A stretch of 20,000 nucleotides of DNA from Chrysomallon squamiferum (lineage: Eukaryota > Mollusca > Gastropoda > Neomphalida > Peltospiridae). The stretch's first letter is position 1. Each line of letters starts with the position of its first letter. The notes under the pieces were generated by a model that did not search any database, was not told the origin of the DNA, and saw nothing but the letters and a program-made list of their open reading frames with translations. The stretch covers positions 18,568,478-18,588,477 of the forward strand of contig CM022678.1 in assembly GCA_012295275.1 (NCBI GenBank). Reading direction: 5' to 3'. Made by a program: the position numbers and the translations under genes. This document shows positions 1 to 12,825 of this stretch, piece by piece.

Positions 1-551
1 GTTTGAACTTCACTTCAAAAATTGTCCGGTGTCGGAAGATTAGCCTAATTCGCATTCTGGCAATTCATACGGAGTCGTCATTAAATTCTTAAGCTGATAA
101 TCCCTTACAGATGTTAACAATAATATAATAATTTAATTATATTTTTATAAACAGCCGTAACACCAGATGTATTGAAAATAAAAAGCGACTCGGTTATATC
201 GGGTTGTGTATATTTGTCTGTGTGTGTGTGTGTTTGTATGTGTTTTCATGTGTGTAACCTTGCTGGTCATTGTGTAAATATGTGTGTGGTGTGTATGTGG
301 TGTAATGTGTGTGCGTTGCGTGTGAATGTGTGCGTGTGTGTATTTTATGTGTTTGTATATCTGTCTGTCTGTCAAACAGGGTCTGTCTATTATAATTTTG
401 TTTACGCATTCATGATAAATGGACATAAGAGATTTTCATTCCATTTGAGATAGAAAAATAAATATGAAAATTAAAATTAAATTAAGGTCCAAAACTTAAA
501 ACAATAATAACATTAAAATCAATATTAATAATATGTCATGAAAAACCATAC

Positions 552-560
552 TAACAACAC

Positions 561-641
<81 letters not shown>
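552..641 (+). repeat. (TAA)n microsatellite and flanking low-complexity DNA
   Basis: Nearly 30 TAA units from about 561. The surrounding 1-860 contains a TGTG-rich degenerate stretch (about 215-370) and no supported gene. Confidence 0.93.
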
Positions 642-642
<1 letters not shown>

Positions 643-860
643 GCATTTACGGCGATTATATTTTAAGAGATTAAGCATCCCATTACTAGTCCACACTGTA
701 ATCTTTTGCAGTCCTAGAATCTTAAGTCGAATGGATTACCTGAATTAAACAAAACCATGCGAGGTACATGAAAGCCGTATGTACATATATATATATATAT
801 ATATTGAGAGAGTTAGATTATTTATTATCCAGTTGGATAAAAAGTAGACATTGCCTTCAT

Positions 861-974
<114 letters not shown>

Positions 975-1212
975 ATGATCATTCCCTCTCAGTACATCTG
1001 TACTTGAATTATTTATATACCAGTTTAAAACACTCCGTTTACAGGGCTGCGTAGTCCTTCGACTCATACAACTAAGTGTTTAGATTAATAACAATTAAAA
1101 CAAACAAAAACAACTATTAAGTAAGCGATTTACTGAAGTAAAACTATAAAATCTATAAAATAACTCTCACAATCAATTTGAGTTCATTGCAAGAGAGCAT
1201 TTTATGGTTTCC

Positions 1213-1233
1213 ATATTACGTAATATGACGTCA
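1213..1233 (+). promoter_or_regulatory. Palindrome ATATTACGTAATAT overlapping a TGACGTCA (CRE-type) site
   Basis: A 14-bp perfect palindrome (1213-1226) overlaps by one base with TGACGTCA (1226-1233), the consensus of bZIP CREB/ATF factors. Another TGACGTCA is at 1771-1778, about 200 bp before the candidate 5' UTR donor of the claudin-like gene. Function is not shown. Confidence 0.3.
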
Positions 1234-1299
1234 TCTAACCATTACAGGTTACGTTATTGAATTAGCATAAGTTATGCAAGGTCGTGGATGCTGATTAAC

Positions 1300-1422
1300 C
1301 TAAGAGGTTGTTGAACCGTGGTCGATGTGGGAACACAACTGGCAATAATGTTGCCAACGTAGTGGTGATCATCGCCGACATCACAGTTCCAAACATAGTT
1401 GCAACCAATGTCATACTCATCT
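1300..1422 (-). CDS. Possible minus-strand exon encoding one hydrophobic segment
   Basis: Read on the minus strand, an acceptor AAACAG (1428-1423) precedes ATG at 1420. The frame stays open for 40 codons to a donor-like GTTAAT (1299-1294), ending in phase 1. It encodes a Met/Thr/Ala/Val/Leu-rich segment of about 28 residues followed by a basic P-H-R-P-R-F stretch, as in a transmembrane helix with a cytoplasmic flank. The stretch stands out as non-repetitive beside the AC microsatellite. No partner exon was found in 1-1299, and no family is recognised. A chance open frame remains quite possible. Confidence 0.22.
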
Positions 1423-1454
1423 CTGTTTAAGACTTTTGTCCGAATCTTTTTGCG

Positions 1455-1455
<1 letters not shown>

Positions 1456-1500
<45 letters not shown>
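1456..1500 (+). repeat. (CA)n microsatellite
   Basis: About 22 CA units next to the possible minus-strand exon, followed by TTTA-type repeats (1508-1740). Confidence 0.95.
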
Positions 1501-1501
<1 letters not shown>

Positions 1502-1899
1502 TCGCTTTCATTTATTTATTTATTTATTTGTTACTTTTTCAAATTATTTTTGTTTTTCTTAGGGTTTAGCAATTTCTTCTCACGTTACCTCTAAAACTTC
1601 AATAAAAAATAACAAATAAACCAAATAAAAATAGTAATTAATTTTATTTATTTATTTTAATTTCTTTGTTTTAATTTTAATCTTAATTTTTTTATTATTA
1701 TTATTTTTATTTATTTATTTATTTCTATTACAAAAATATACAGCCTTAGCCTTGACCTTTTTTGAACAGATGACGTCATATAATCTTTGAAATCTTTGAC
1801 ATCCTTTTGGACGTCATTAATGAAATTTAGGGAACGTGATTTTTATTCTTTTGTTTTTTCTGTAACAAATTTCACTTGTTAAGGTTAATTTTATTCTAA

Positions 1900-1976
1900 A
1901 ACCGTTTGCCATGTCTGTGGTCATCTTGGTGGACTGACAGTCTCTAAGTTTTAAAAGAACAAAGTGGACACAATTT
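1900..1976 (+). other. Candidate 5' UTR exon of the claudin-like gene
   Basis: A stretch of normal base composition ends at a near-consensus donor (GTAAGTAG at 1977-1984). It holds one short upstream reading frame from ATG at about 1911 that stops after eight codons, so it is not coding. Joining it to the acceptor at 2480 would give a 503-bp intron. The upstream limit is unknown. Confidence 0.3.
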
Positions 1977-2041
1977 GTAAGTAGAAGTTTTAACATAAAT
2001 GATTTTTAATAGCTAGTAGCCAATTCATTTTTAATCCGAAG

Positions 2042-2064
2042 TACATCTACTGCTAGTAGATGTA
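2042..2064 (+). repeat. Short perfect hairpin, 10-bp stem and 3-base loop
   Basis: TACATCTACT, then GCT, then AGTAGATGTA. It lies in the proposed 5' UTR intron of the claudin-like gene; no role is evident. Confidence 0.6.
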
Positions 2065-2480
2065 GTCGTGACAGTAGTAGTACTTGTTGTTGTACTGGTA
2101 ATTATGTAGTAATAATAGTCGAAGTAGTTGTAGTAACAATACAGGTTTAATAGCTGCTGTAGTGTTTTTAATAGTAATAACACACGTATTACCTACACAC
2201 TTAAATATTTACTTATATATATACCTATACAGATGCTAAATTATGTGTTATGAGTTTTTGAAGAGGTCTTGTGGAACATTAATTTCTTTCTTGTTTACTA
2301 TTTAACTTAATAACATACAAACTTATTTAGATCATGTACTCACTTATTTAATTACTCAGTTACCTTTTTCGCCCCGTAGTTTTAATTCGTTAATTGCTAA
2401 CTGCCTAACTTATTAATTTATCCACTCTCTCTCCCTTAATGTTCTTTTTTTCCCCTTTTTTTCGTTTTCTCTCTCCGTAG

Positions 2481-2494
2481 AATCGTGACGGAGT
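2481..2494 (+). other. 5' UTR part of the claudin-like gene's first coding exon, preceded by a 3' splice site
   Basis: A long CT/T-rich run (about 2425-2478) ends in CCGTAG at 2475-2480, a convincing acceptor only 14 nt before the ATG at 2495. This implies a spliced non-coding exon further upstream. The best donor seen is GTAAGTAG at 1977, but the link is inferred. Confidence 0.55.
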
Positions 2495-4095
<1,601 letters not shown>

Positions 4096-4234
4096 CTTCA
4101 AATAACACAAAGCTTGAAAAATAATATTTAAAAAAAAAATCTCTCCTCTGACTAAATAACGAACATCTAGAAGTACTAGCCGTACTAGTCGTGGTCATAG
4201 TAACGGTAGACGATTTATTAGTCGTAATAATTCG

Positions 4235-4237
4235 GAA

Positions 4238-4276
<39 letters not shown>

Positions 4277-4675
4277 AGTAGAAACTGTCCTACAGTTGAA
4301 GGGAGATAACCGCATTTGTCATGGATATAACATTTTTTTTTTTTTTTTTTTTTTTTTATTGTGGACTGCACTAGCACGTGGAGTTCACGTAAATGTTCTG
4401 TTTATGTGAAAATGCTGTTTGTGTCTGACGTGTACAAATATTTCGTTTATTTGAAATCTTCGCGATGTGTTTCTTTTTTTTTTTTTTTTTTTTTTTTACT
4501 TTTGTGTTTTCGAAGTAAATGATTCGTGTTTCGTTTTAGTTTTATTTTCAACTTTCATTCAGTTCACATTCAGAGTATACCCAATTAAATACATACGTAC
4601 ATACATAATATTTATTAAGATGATGATGATAATACTAATAGTAATAATAATGATAATATTAATAATATTAATGCA

Positions 4676-4716
<41 letters not shown>

Positions 4717-4795
4717 TACTACTACTACTACTACTACTATTGCTATTATTAGTATTAGTAATAGCAGTATCAGTTATAATTAGTGTAGTGTAGCA
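4235..4795 (+). repeat. Poly(T) tracts and ATT/ACT triplet microsatellites after the claudin-like gene
   Basis: T runs at about 4242-4272, 4333-4357 and 4473-4497, then ATG/ATA text and ATT (4677-4713) and CTA (4714-4739) triplet runs. No gene. No canonical AATAAA lies soon after the claudin-like stop; the first seen is AATAAA at 4924. Confidence 0.8.
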
Positions 4796-4799
4796 TAGT

Positions 4800-6130
4800 C
4801 TAACATTATAGTGTAATATAGTACAGTATGATTCTGTAGCGCGACTGTAGTTGTGTTTAATATAATATGTTATGGCATATTACGTTTTTTCTCTTAAACA
4901 ACTGCACAGCAAGATTGCTTCTTAATAAAAATATAAATAAAATTAGACGAACAAACAAACAATGAAATAAATGAAATGAAAATAAAAACTAATTAATTAA
5001 AAACACACACACGTACAAAAAAAAAAAAAAAAAAATTAAAAATATGCATCCATGAATCGACATATTTTATAGTTTGATGTTAAGCATTCAATACAGCGAA
5101 ATATATATATATATATATATATATACTTTTTCTTACGAAAGGTTAGTAAGCAAATATTGTCAGACAAGTGGCGGACAAAAAAAAAAAAATCTAATCATCT
5201 GAAAAGCTGTATGGTCCGACCGGAAAAAAAAAAGGAAATTAGTTTAGATTATACACTGACTTGTTTAGATTTTACCAGCGTCAGAATAGTCTAAACCATA
5301 TCAAGCGGTTATCGGTTTTAACAGTTTTAGTATATTTATATATATTTATTTATTAAAACAGACTCGTATACGTTTATTCATGAATACGACTGCGGTCAAT
5401 TAGGTCTTGGGTGTGTCAGAATGAACTGCTGTACAGTCTTGGTAATGGCTGTTTAAAACGATCTGTTACCGCTATTGTTAAATGGTTAAGAAAGGAGAAT
5501 ATCTGAATTATGATAATGGCAATTTCATCGGGTGTGTTGGGTATGGATGAATATTGTGGAGTTTCTTCAGGTGGTTTTGGGGTTTCTTTTCTGTATGGTG
5601 TGAACGAATGAGCTAGCGCGATCCCGTGACATGCGCATGGGAGTGTTTGAAAACTTTTCGCCTGTCATAAAACATTAATAAGAAATTAAAGACATAAATA
5701 AGTAATAATAATAAAATAATAATAATCAAAAGGCAGTTAAAAGATTACTTGCGGACAACAAAAGCTCGAACGAGTAAATACATATCAACATTCTAATGTT
5801 AATATTTCTTTATTAAGTGTTTCTCGCGTTTATATGTTTTGTATACAGTAATAATTCATGTGTCAGATATTTTATTACATATGTGCACTTTCTTGCTGGA
5901 TAGAGTCAGTCATTCCTTTTCTTATCTGATGACGTCACAAGGTCGTTCATACATAAAACACAAACACCCCTAATACGTACCTAAGAATTATATATGCTTC
6001 TATATATATATATATATATAATTATTATGGACACATACAAACATACACACACATACATGCATGCATCACACATATATTCATACATTCAGACATATATACG
6101 TACATACAGACATACGTATATATACACATA
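4800..6130 (+). other. Intergenic DNA without recognised gene
   Basis: AT-rich with A runs (5018-5034, 5178-5189), TA repeats (5102-5125, 6001-6019) and ACAT repeats near 6040-6130. The 5390-5660 part is of normal complexity and contains a 35-codon frame from ATG near 5515, but nothing marks it as coding. A consensus cAMP-response-element palindrome TGACGTCA is at 5930-5937. Confidence 0.6.
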
Positions 6131-6134
6131 CACA

Positions 6135-6300
6135 TTGTCTTGATGGCCGAATGGTAACATCGTCCGCCTTCGTAGTGCGGGCGAATGGGTGTCATACGTT
6201 CGAGTCTCGTCAGCGGCATCTGACGGGTTTGTGAGGTCGTGATTGAACTTTGTCCTCCTGCGTCAGTGCGTTCCCGAATATAGTCTATGTATTCAGACAC
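6135..6300 (+). mobile_element. tRNA-derived SINE-like element (or decayed tRNA pseudogene with tail)
   Basis: The head resembles a class II tRNA gene: an A-box-like TGGCCGAATGG (6144-6154), an anticodon-arm-like TCCGCC...GCGGGCG stem (about 6162-6184), a longer variable region and a B-box-like GTTCGAGTC (6198-6206). About 80 bp of non-tRNA sequence follow (GGCATCTGACGGG onward, to about 6300). The arms pair imperfectly, so a working tRNA is unlikely. The element sits inside an ACAT-type microsatellite present on both sides; no clean target-site duplication was seen. RNA polymerase III promoter function is inferred from the two boxes. Confidence 0.55.
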
Positions 6301-6849
6301 ACATAAGATAGAGAATATTCAAATCCTAAAACATATGCATACATACAAACATACACATAGATGCATACACACAGATATACATACATATTTGCTTAACGAA
6401 ACCCCAACACTAAAATAAAAGCTGCTAATAGGTGTCTTTCAAAGTAAAGAGAGAATATTTTTATTTGCCTCCTTATGAGAGACAGAAAGACAGACAGACG
6501 TTAAGACAGATACACAGACTGACAGTGAGACAGACAGAGAGTGAGACAGACATACAGGTAAACATATAGACAGACAGGCAGACAGATAAAGACAGAGAGA
6601 GATGGAGAGAAAAACAGCGAAAGGCACAGAAAGAGAAAAACTAGAATAATTTTTAATACTTTTCAAAATTATTTTTTTATTTATTTATTTAATTGAATCA
6701 TTTAATTATTTATTTTTATACATTTAAATATTTATTCATTCTTTCATTTATTCAGTCATTTGCTTAGTTATTCTTCTTATTTATTTATTTAATCATTCAA
6801 ACATTTACTCATTCATTTATTTATTTATTCATTCATTTATTGTATATAC

Positions 6850-7420
6850 TATAGTAGAGTAAGGTGTGGTATGGCATGATATGGTATGGTATGGAATAGT
6901 ACAGCTTAGTATAGTACAGAATGACGTAGTATAGTATAGTATAGAATAGTATAGTATAGTATAGTATAGCATAGTATAGTGTAGTATAGTATGGTATTGT
7001 ATAGAATGGTATAGTATATTATAGTATAGTACAGAATGGCGTAGTGTAGTATAGTATAGTATGGTATAGCATAGTTTGGTATGGTATGAATAGGTTAGTG
7101 TAGTATAGTATATATTATAGCATGGAATGGTGTGGTATAGTATATAATAGAATAGTATAGTGTAGTATAGTATGATATGATATGGTATAGTATGGTATGG
7201 TATGGCATGGCATGGTATGGTATAGTATAGTATAGTGTACTGTAGTATAGAATGATATATTATACGATATGGAATGGTATAGTATTGAATAGTATGGCAT
7301 AGTATAGTACAGGCTAGTATGCCATTTTATCTTATTTTATGGTATGGTTTAGTGTAATGTGGTTTACTAAGGTATAGTATAGCACAGTATGGTATGGTGC
7401 TTCAGGGTATTTCATGACAG
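6850..7420 (+). repeat. Degenerate AGTAT pentanucleotide satellite
   Basis: More than 80 loosely conserved copies of AGTAT/GGTAT/AGAAT with T-A-T-A-G phrasing, purest at 6930-6975 and 7240-7300, fading after about 7330. It has no coding capacity apart from short repetitive minus-strand frames. Confidence 0.85.
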
Positions 7421-7930
7421 TATAATACAGTGAAGTATGATATTTTGTCGTATTGCACTGTGCGTGAGGTTTGATATGGTGTGGTAAAGTACTGCATGAC
7501 ATTGCACAAGGCAGCTTTTTCTCTTCCTTTCTCTCTGCCTTTCTTGACGTTTCTTCTCTTGCCTTTTTTTTTGTGTCTATCTCTTTGTCGATCTCCTCAC
7601 CTCTGAAAAAGTCAAAGTAACCCGTCTTTTATTTTCAGTAGTTTTATATTCAGTAGTTTTATGTAGCTGTCTTTCAGCTGAGCTGTCAGCTTTATAATTA
7701 CATGGAGCTATTTAAACCGGGAGAACGAATTAACCTGAAACGTATGTGAGAGTATCTGCAAGCGAAGACGTACTGGTTGGTGAGACAAATTACTTTATTT
7801 TATATATATTTTTTTTTTTCTTCAAAACAATCAATAATGCTCACGATCCATCTGAAGCAATAGTTCATGCAACAAAAACAGTCCAAGATATTTATATATA
7901 TATATATTTAAGATGTTTCATAATATATAT
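7420..7930 (+). other. Upstream flank of SLCO without recognised gene
   Basis: Fading AGTAT satellite, a pyrimidine-rich stretch (7516-7600) and a duplicated TTCAGTAGTTTTAT (7635-7662). A promoter for SLCO should lie here or further up, but no clear core element was identified. Confidence 0.4.
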
Positions 7931-7955
7931 CTCTCTCTGTCTGTCTGTCTGTCTG

Positions 7956-8046
<91 letters not shown>

Positions 8047-8052
8047 GTCTCT
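7930..8052 (+). repeat. (CT)n/(CTGT)n microsatellite upstream of SLCO
   Basis: CT tract with CTGT variants at both ends, ending 113 bp before the SLCO start codon. The following TTTTCGCACACTGATGTAG could serve as a 3' splice site (AG at 8091-8092) for a 5' UTR exon, but this is weak. Confidence 0.93.
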
Positions 8053-8165
8053 AAATGTAATGTTACTAATCTGTTTTCGCACACTGATGTAGCAAATTAA
8101 GCACGCGTTAAAGTTTTAAATATGATTTAATTTCTGAGTATTTCGCCACACGCCGGGAAGACATT

Positions 8166-8829
8166 ATGACGCTAAACAAAGCGAGTTCGGGGCTGGACGA
8201 CGACAACTCCATTTACTGCGGGATCGGCTCGTTCCGTCCGAAACGGATGCAGACGTTCGCGAAGATGAAATGGTTCGTCACCTTCTACAGCGTCACGAGC
8301 CTTGTCATGACGTCGCTGATTGCTTACGTCATGTCGCAGATCACCACGCTCGAAAAGCAGTTCGGGTTCAGCAGCACGGTGAGCGGGCTGCTGATTAGCT
8401 GCAACGACCTCGGCTTCATGCTGACCATGCTGTTCGTTACCCACGTGACCAGACGCGTCCACATCCCGAGGGTTCTGGGAGTGTGCGCGCTGTGTTTCGG
8501 CTTGTCTGGCTTGTTTTCAGCGCTGCCTTTCTTCATCACCGACAACCGTCTTCCTACTGTCAGCAACGCGTCCACGTCGGCGGCGATGGCTTTTCACAAA
8601 CACGATCTGTGCGCAGCCGCCAACAGCTCCGTCTACGACAAATGCGGCGGCGGCGGCGACAAGGGGAGTAACTCCGTTGCGGGAATCACGAAAAACGTTC
8701 AAAACGTCGCTGCGGCCGTTATAGGGATAAGTATGCTGCTGCAAGGAGCGTGCAAGTCCAACAGGTACCCGTATTTCTCCACCTACGTCGACGACAACGT
8801 CGAAAAGTCGAAGACGCCGGTGTACATAG
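8166..8829 (+). CDS. SLCO: SLCO coding exon 1: N-terminus, TM1-TM4
   Basis: Encodes residues 1-221 plus one base. After an acidic N-tail comes Y-C-G-I-G-S-F-R-P-K-R (17-27), the usual OATP lead-in to TM1 (about 36-58); TM2 (about 74-93) and TM3 (about 101-123) follow. The extracellular loop at about 124-178 has N-x-S sequons at Asn134 and Asn153, a Cys pair (149, 160) and a run of four glycines from a GGC repeat. The segment before Y-V-D-D-N (207-211) is divergent: the family's usual Leu-Gly-Ile-Gly core is replaced by L-L-Q-G-A-C-K-S-N-R-Y-P-Y-F. The exon is strikingly CpG-rich beside its AT-rich surroundings. The donor is GTTAGA at 8830. Confidence 0.93.
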
Positions 8830-9536
8830 GTTAGATATAAATTGAGCAAAAAAATAAAATAAAATTAAAAAATAAAAAAAAATTATATTTATTAACAAAT
8901 ATATAATAAGTTTAACGACTGAAAAATAGAAATAATATTTAAAAACTGTTACGTAATTATAAGACAATAGTTCTTCTAGTCGAGACACACACACACACAC
9001 ACACACGACATTTACTTATAAAGATGCACGTAAATGCACATATTCATGTAAAATAATAACGCAAAACTAATTTTCAGAGGAAAATCTCTTTTTGTGTCTC
9101 TTTTTTTTTTTTTTTTTTTTGACCAAAGTAATTTTCTGGTTTCTGCTCACAGGAATAACGGTGGGGATTTCGGCCCTGGGTCCCGCCGTGGCGTTTATTT
9201 TGGGTGGAGTTTCTAACACGATGTACGTCACGTTGGAGGGTGAGTGTTCAGTGAAATACATTTCTATTTTCTCAAGGAAATATTTAGAACGTGAAAAATT
9301 AAATTATGTCGTTGTCGTGTGTTTGTGATGTCTGCGAGAGTGACTATTAAATATTCAGAAATTGTTATTAATTAAAAGAGGAAAAAATGTTATATTGTTT
9401 GTCTTAACAGCCTGCTGATCTGTGAAATTCATTCCAGCAGTTGTATTTTAATACTCACAGTTAATGTATTAATGAATTTCTTGATATTTTATTTCGTTTC
9501 TTCTTCGTCTTGCAATTATTATTGTTGTTGTTGTTG

Positions 9537-9589
<53 letters not shown>

Positions 9590-10891
9590 ATAAATGAATG
9601 AATGAATGAATGAATAAATAATAAAGTAAAAATTAAACATGATTCAGAATCTAAAAAACATGTATGTATGTATGTATCGTATGTATGCATATATGGATAT
9701 CTGAATATAAGCAAACAGTAGTCTTACGTATATGCATGTATGCATGTGTGCTTGTATGCATAAACGAACATTGTGATGTAAGAAAGTGCATGACATAACT
9801 CTTTACAAATCGAAACTGCTTAGAAGTGATTGATTCATTATTAATTCATGTGTTTACAAATGCATGCACTTTACTTCTCAGTGCATAAAAGCATTAGAAT
9901 GTTTAGAGGTCTGTTATATATTTAGCCGTTCAAGCACATGATCCTAGCATGCATGTTTTTTTTAATTTTTTTTTATTTTCTTACGTAAGAGGGACGGTTA
10001 GTGTATGGATGTCTGTGTATACTGGTGTTCAGACGAAACGCATTGGAAAAGAACAATGTTGAAATAAATAAGTGCTGACTGTTACCTGAATTTTGAAAAC
10101 TACACGATCCATGTGTCATTAGCCGACAAATTAAATATATATATGTGTGTGTGTGTGTTTGTTTATATGATATTTAAGTTATTATTATTATTATTATTTA
10201 GTAGTAGTAGTAGTAGTAGTATTAGCGACAGTTCTGTCTGATTTTTCCTTTTTCACTTCTAAATGTAAAGAATTTCATGAACCAAGCATCAACAATTTCA
10301 TTGACAGATGGGAAAACGTCACAGAGAAAAGTGGTTCCTATTTTAACGACTAAACAAATAAGCTTTTATTTTACTGTGTTCCTAGGCCTGAAGAAAAACC
10401 GGACAGAACATTCGTTACAACCTTATATTCTTCTTCTTCTTCTTCTTCTTCTTCTTATTATTATTATTATTATTATTTCCTTTTAATTTTTATTTATTTA
10501 TTATTTTCAATTTGTATTTTAAGATGTAGACATGACACCACGTGATCCTAACTGGATCGGAGCCTGGTGGTTAGGGTTTCTCGTGTTTGGGACGCTTGGA
10601 CTTTTTGTTGGTTTGCCTCTGTTGTTTTTCCCTAGTCGAATGAGACAAAAGAACAAACAACTCATCGAGGAAGAACGAGAGATACCTAAAACAGCTTTAA
10701 AGGATGTTAAAAGTATATATATATATATATCTATATATATTAAAGATAAAAATAAAAATAAAATAAAATTCACAAATAAATAAAATAAAAATAAACAAAC
10801 AAATAAACAAAAAAAAATGTTTACATTTGCTGATGAGACAGATACTGAGAAAACATGTTATCTAGATTATCAGAAAAAGATATAGATAGAT

Positions 10892-10990
<99 letters not shown>

Positions 10991-11331
10991 CACGAATAAA
11001 TACATAAAAAGGACATCCATCTTGATTTTCGCTTTTTATCCAATAATCTTTCTTTCTTCTGTCCATTTGTCAGTTTGTCTAGTCATGATTGATTCATTCG
11101 TCAATACACTTACTCAAACATATACACACACGCTTTAATACAGAAACACTGAAACATACTGAAACATACTGAAACATACACATACAGGCAGACGATACAT
11201 TATTTGTTTTCCCATTATTTATTTATTCTTTTATTCCTTTGTGGGTTGTTTTTTTGTGGTTTTTTTTTCTAATCTTTTTAAACTTTACCTATTTGTTTCT
11301 TTGCTTTTTTTTTTCTTTGTTTCTTCTTCTT

Positions 11332-11362
<31 letters not shown>

Positions 11363-11375
11363 TTCTTCTTCTTAC

Positions 11376-11411
<36 letters not shown>

Positions 11412-11731
11412 GGTTATTTATTATTATTATTTTATTTAGTAGAGTATTTTTGGCTATTTATTTGTGAGTTTGTTTGTTTGTTTATTAATTTATTTCAGAG
11501 CTGGGAAAGGATCTTTTCAAACTGCTCACTAATCCTGTTTTCATGTGTTTGTCTCTGGCGAGTTGTAGTAGCTGTTTCGCGCTAGGAGGGATGATATCGT
11601 TTCTACCCAAATATCTGGAAATTCAGTTCTTTGCCCCTTCGTGGAAAGCAAACATGATGCTGGGTAAGGTCCAGAATAAAGATGAAAAAAAAAAATAAAC
11701 AAACAAATAAACAAATAAATAAATAAATAAG

Positions 11732-11787
<56 letters not shown>

Positions 11788-12599
11788 AATAATAATAGTA
11801 ATAATAATAATAATATTTTTAAAGATTTGCACAACAGAATTGTTGGTAATCTGCAAGATTAGTTGGAAGGGGTGATCCAATCAGTCATCCATCAATACTT
11901 CCATCCATCCATCCATCAGTACTTCTATCCATTCGTCCGTCCTTGCATCCCTTCATTACTTTGTCGTTATGATTTCCTTTCAGGAGGAATCTGCATCGTG
12001 ATAGCCTGCCTGGGCACAATACTGGGCGGCAGTCTGACGTCACGCTACAAGCTCACAGCCATGCAGTGTCTCATAGGCTGCATCATCTCAAACGTAGTCG
12101 CCGTTACCCTGGCGACCGGTGGCTTCTTCATAGGCTGTCCCCATCCGCAGGTTAACATGGGGACGATAACTGCTGAGTAAGTGGATCGCGAGATGTCGAC
12201 ATCATTCATTTTAACGCGTTATGTTTCTGTACGTATAATCCCATGTGTATGACGTAACACGGCTTACCACAGTACGTACGTACGTAACATAACACGACGT
12301 AAAGCTGTACGCACGTAACAACACGACGTAAAGCGGTACGTACGTAACGTAACACAACGTAAAGCGGTACGTACGTAATATAACACAACGTAAAGCGGTA
12401 CGTACGTAACATAACACAACGTAAAGCGGTACGTACGTAACGTAACACAACGTAAAGCGGTACGTACGTAACGTAACACAACGTAAAGCGGTACGTACGT
12501 AACATAACACAACGTAAAGCGGTACGTACGTAATTAACACCGCGTAGGGTTTTACGTATGTAACATAATATCGCGTAAATCGTTTTATATAAAAGAATA

Positions 12600-12648
<49 letters not shown>

Positions 12649-12793
12649 TATAGATACATACATACATACATACATACATATAAAAATACATACATAAACA
12701 CACATAAATATGCTCACATAAAAAGACAAAAGAACGGCGTGCTTCGGTGGAAGCGATGATTACCGTCGGTTATTGAGCAACCTTTATCACATG

Positions 12794-12825
<32 letters not shown>

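Noticed and set aside
5515-5625. 35-codon plus-strand frame in the claudin-like/SLCO spacer
   Set aside because: Short, with no splice signals or recognisable motif; chance is the simpler explanation.
6137-6215. Functional tRNA gene
   Set aside because: Acceptor and T-arm pairing are poor and the variable region is irregular; it fits a SINE head or pseudogene better.
8172-8849. Several minus-strand frames opposite SLCO exon 1
   Set aside because: Shadows of a GC-rich coding exon; the plus-strand frame carries the OATP motifs.
12272-12586. Possible CRISPR-like array
   Set aside because: Units abut directly with no unique spacers, and the host is a eukaryote; it is a minisatellite.
12206-12729. 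Minus-strand frames of 165-172 codons with repeated R-T-A-L-R-C type words
   Set aside because: Produced by the 31-bp minisatellite cycling through three frames; it falls in SLCO intron 5.
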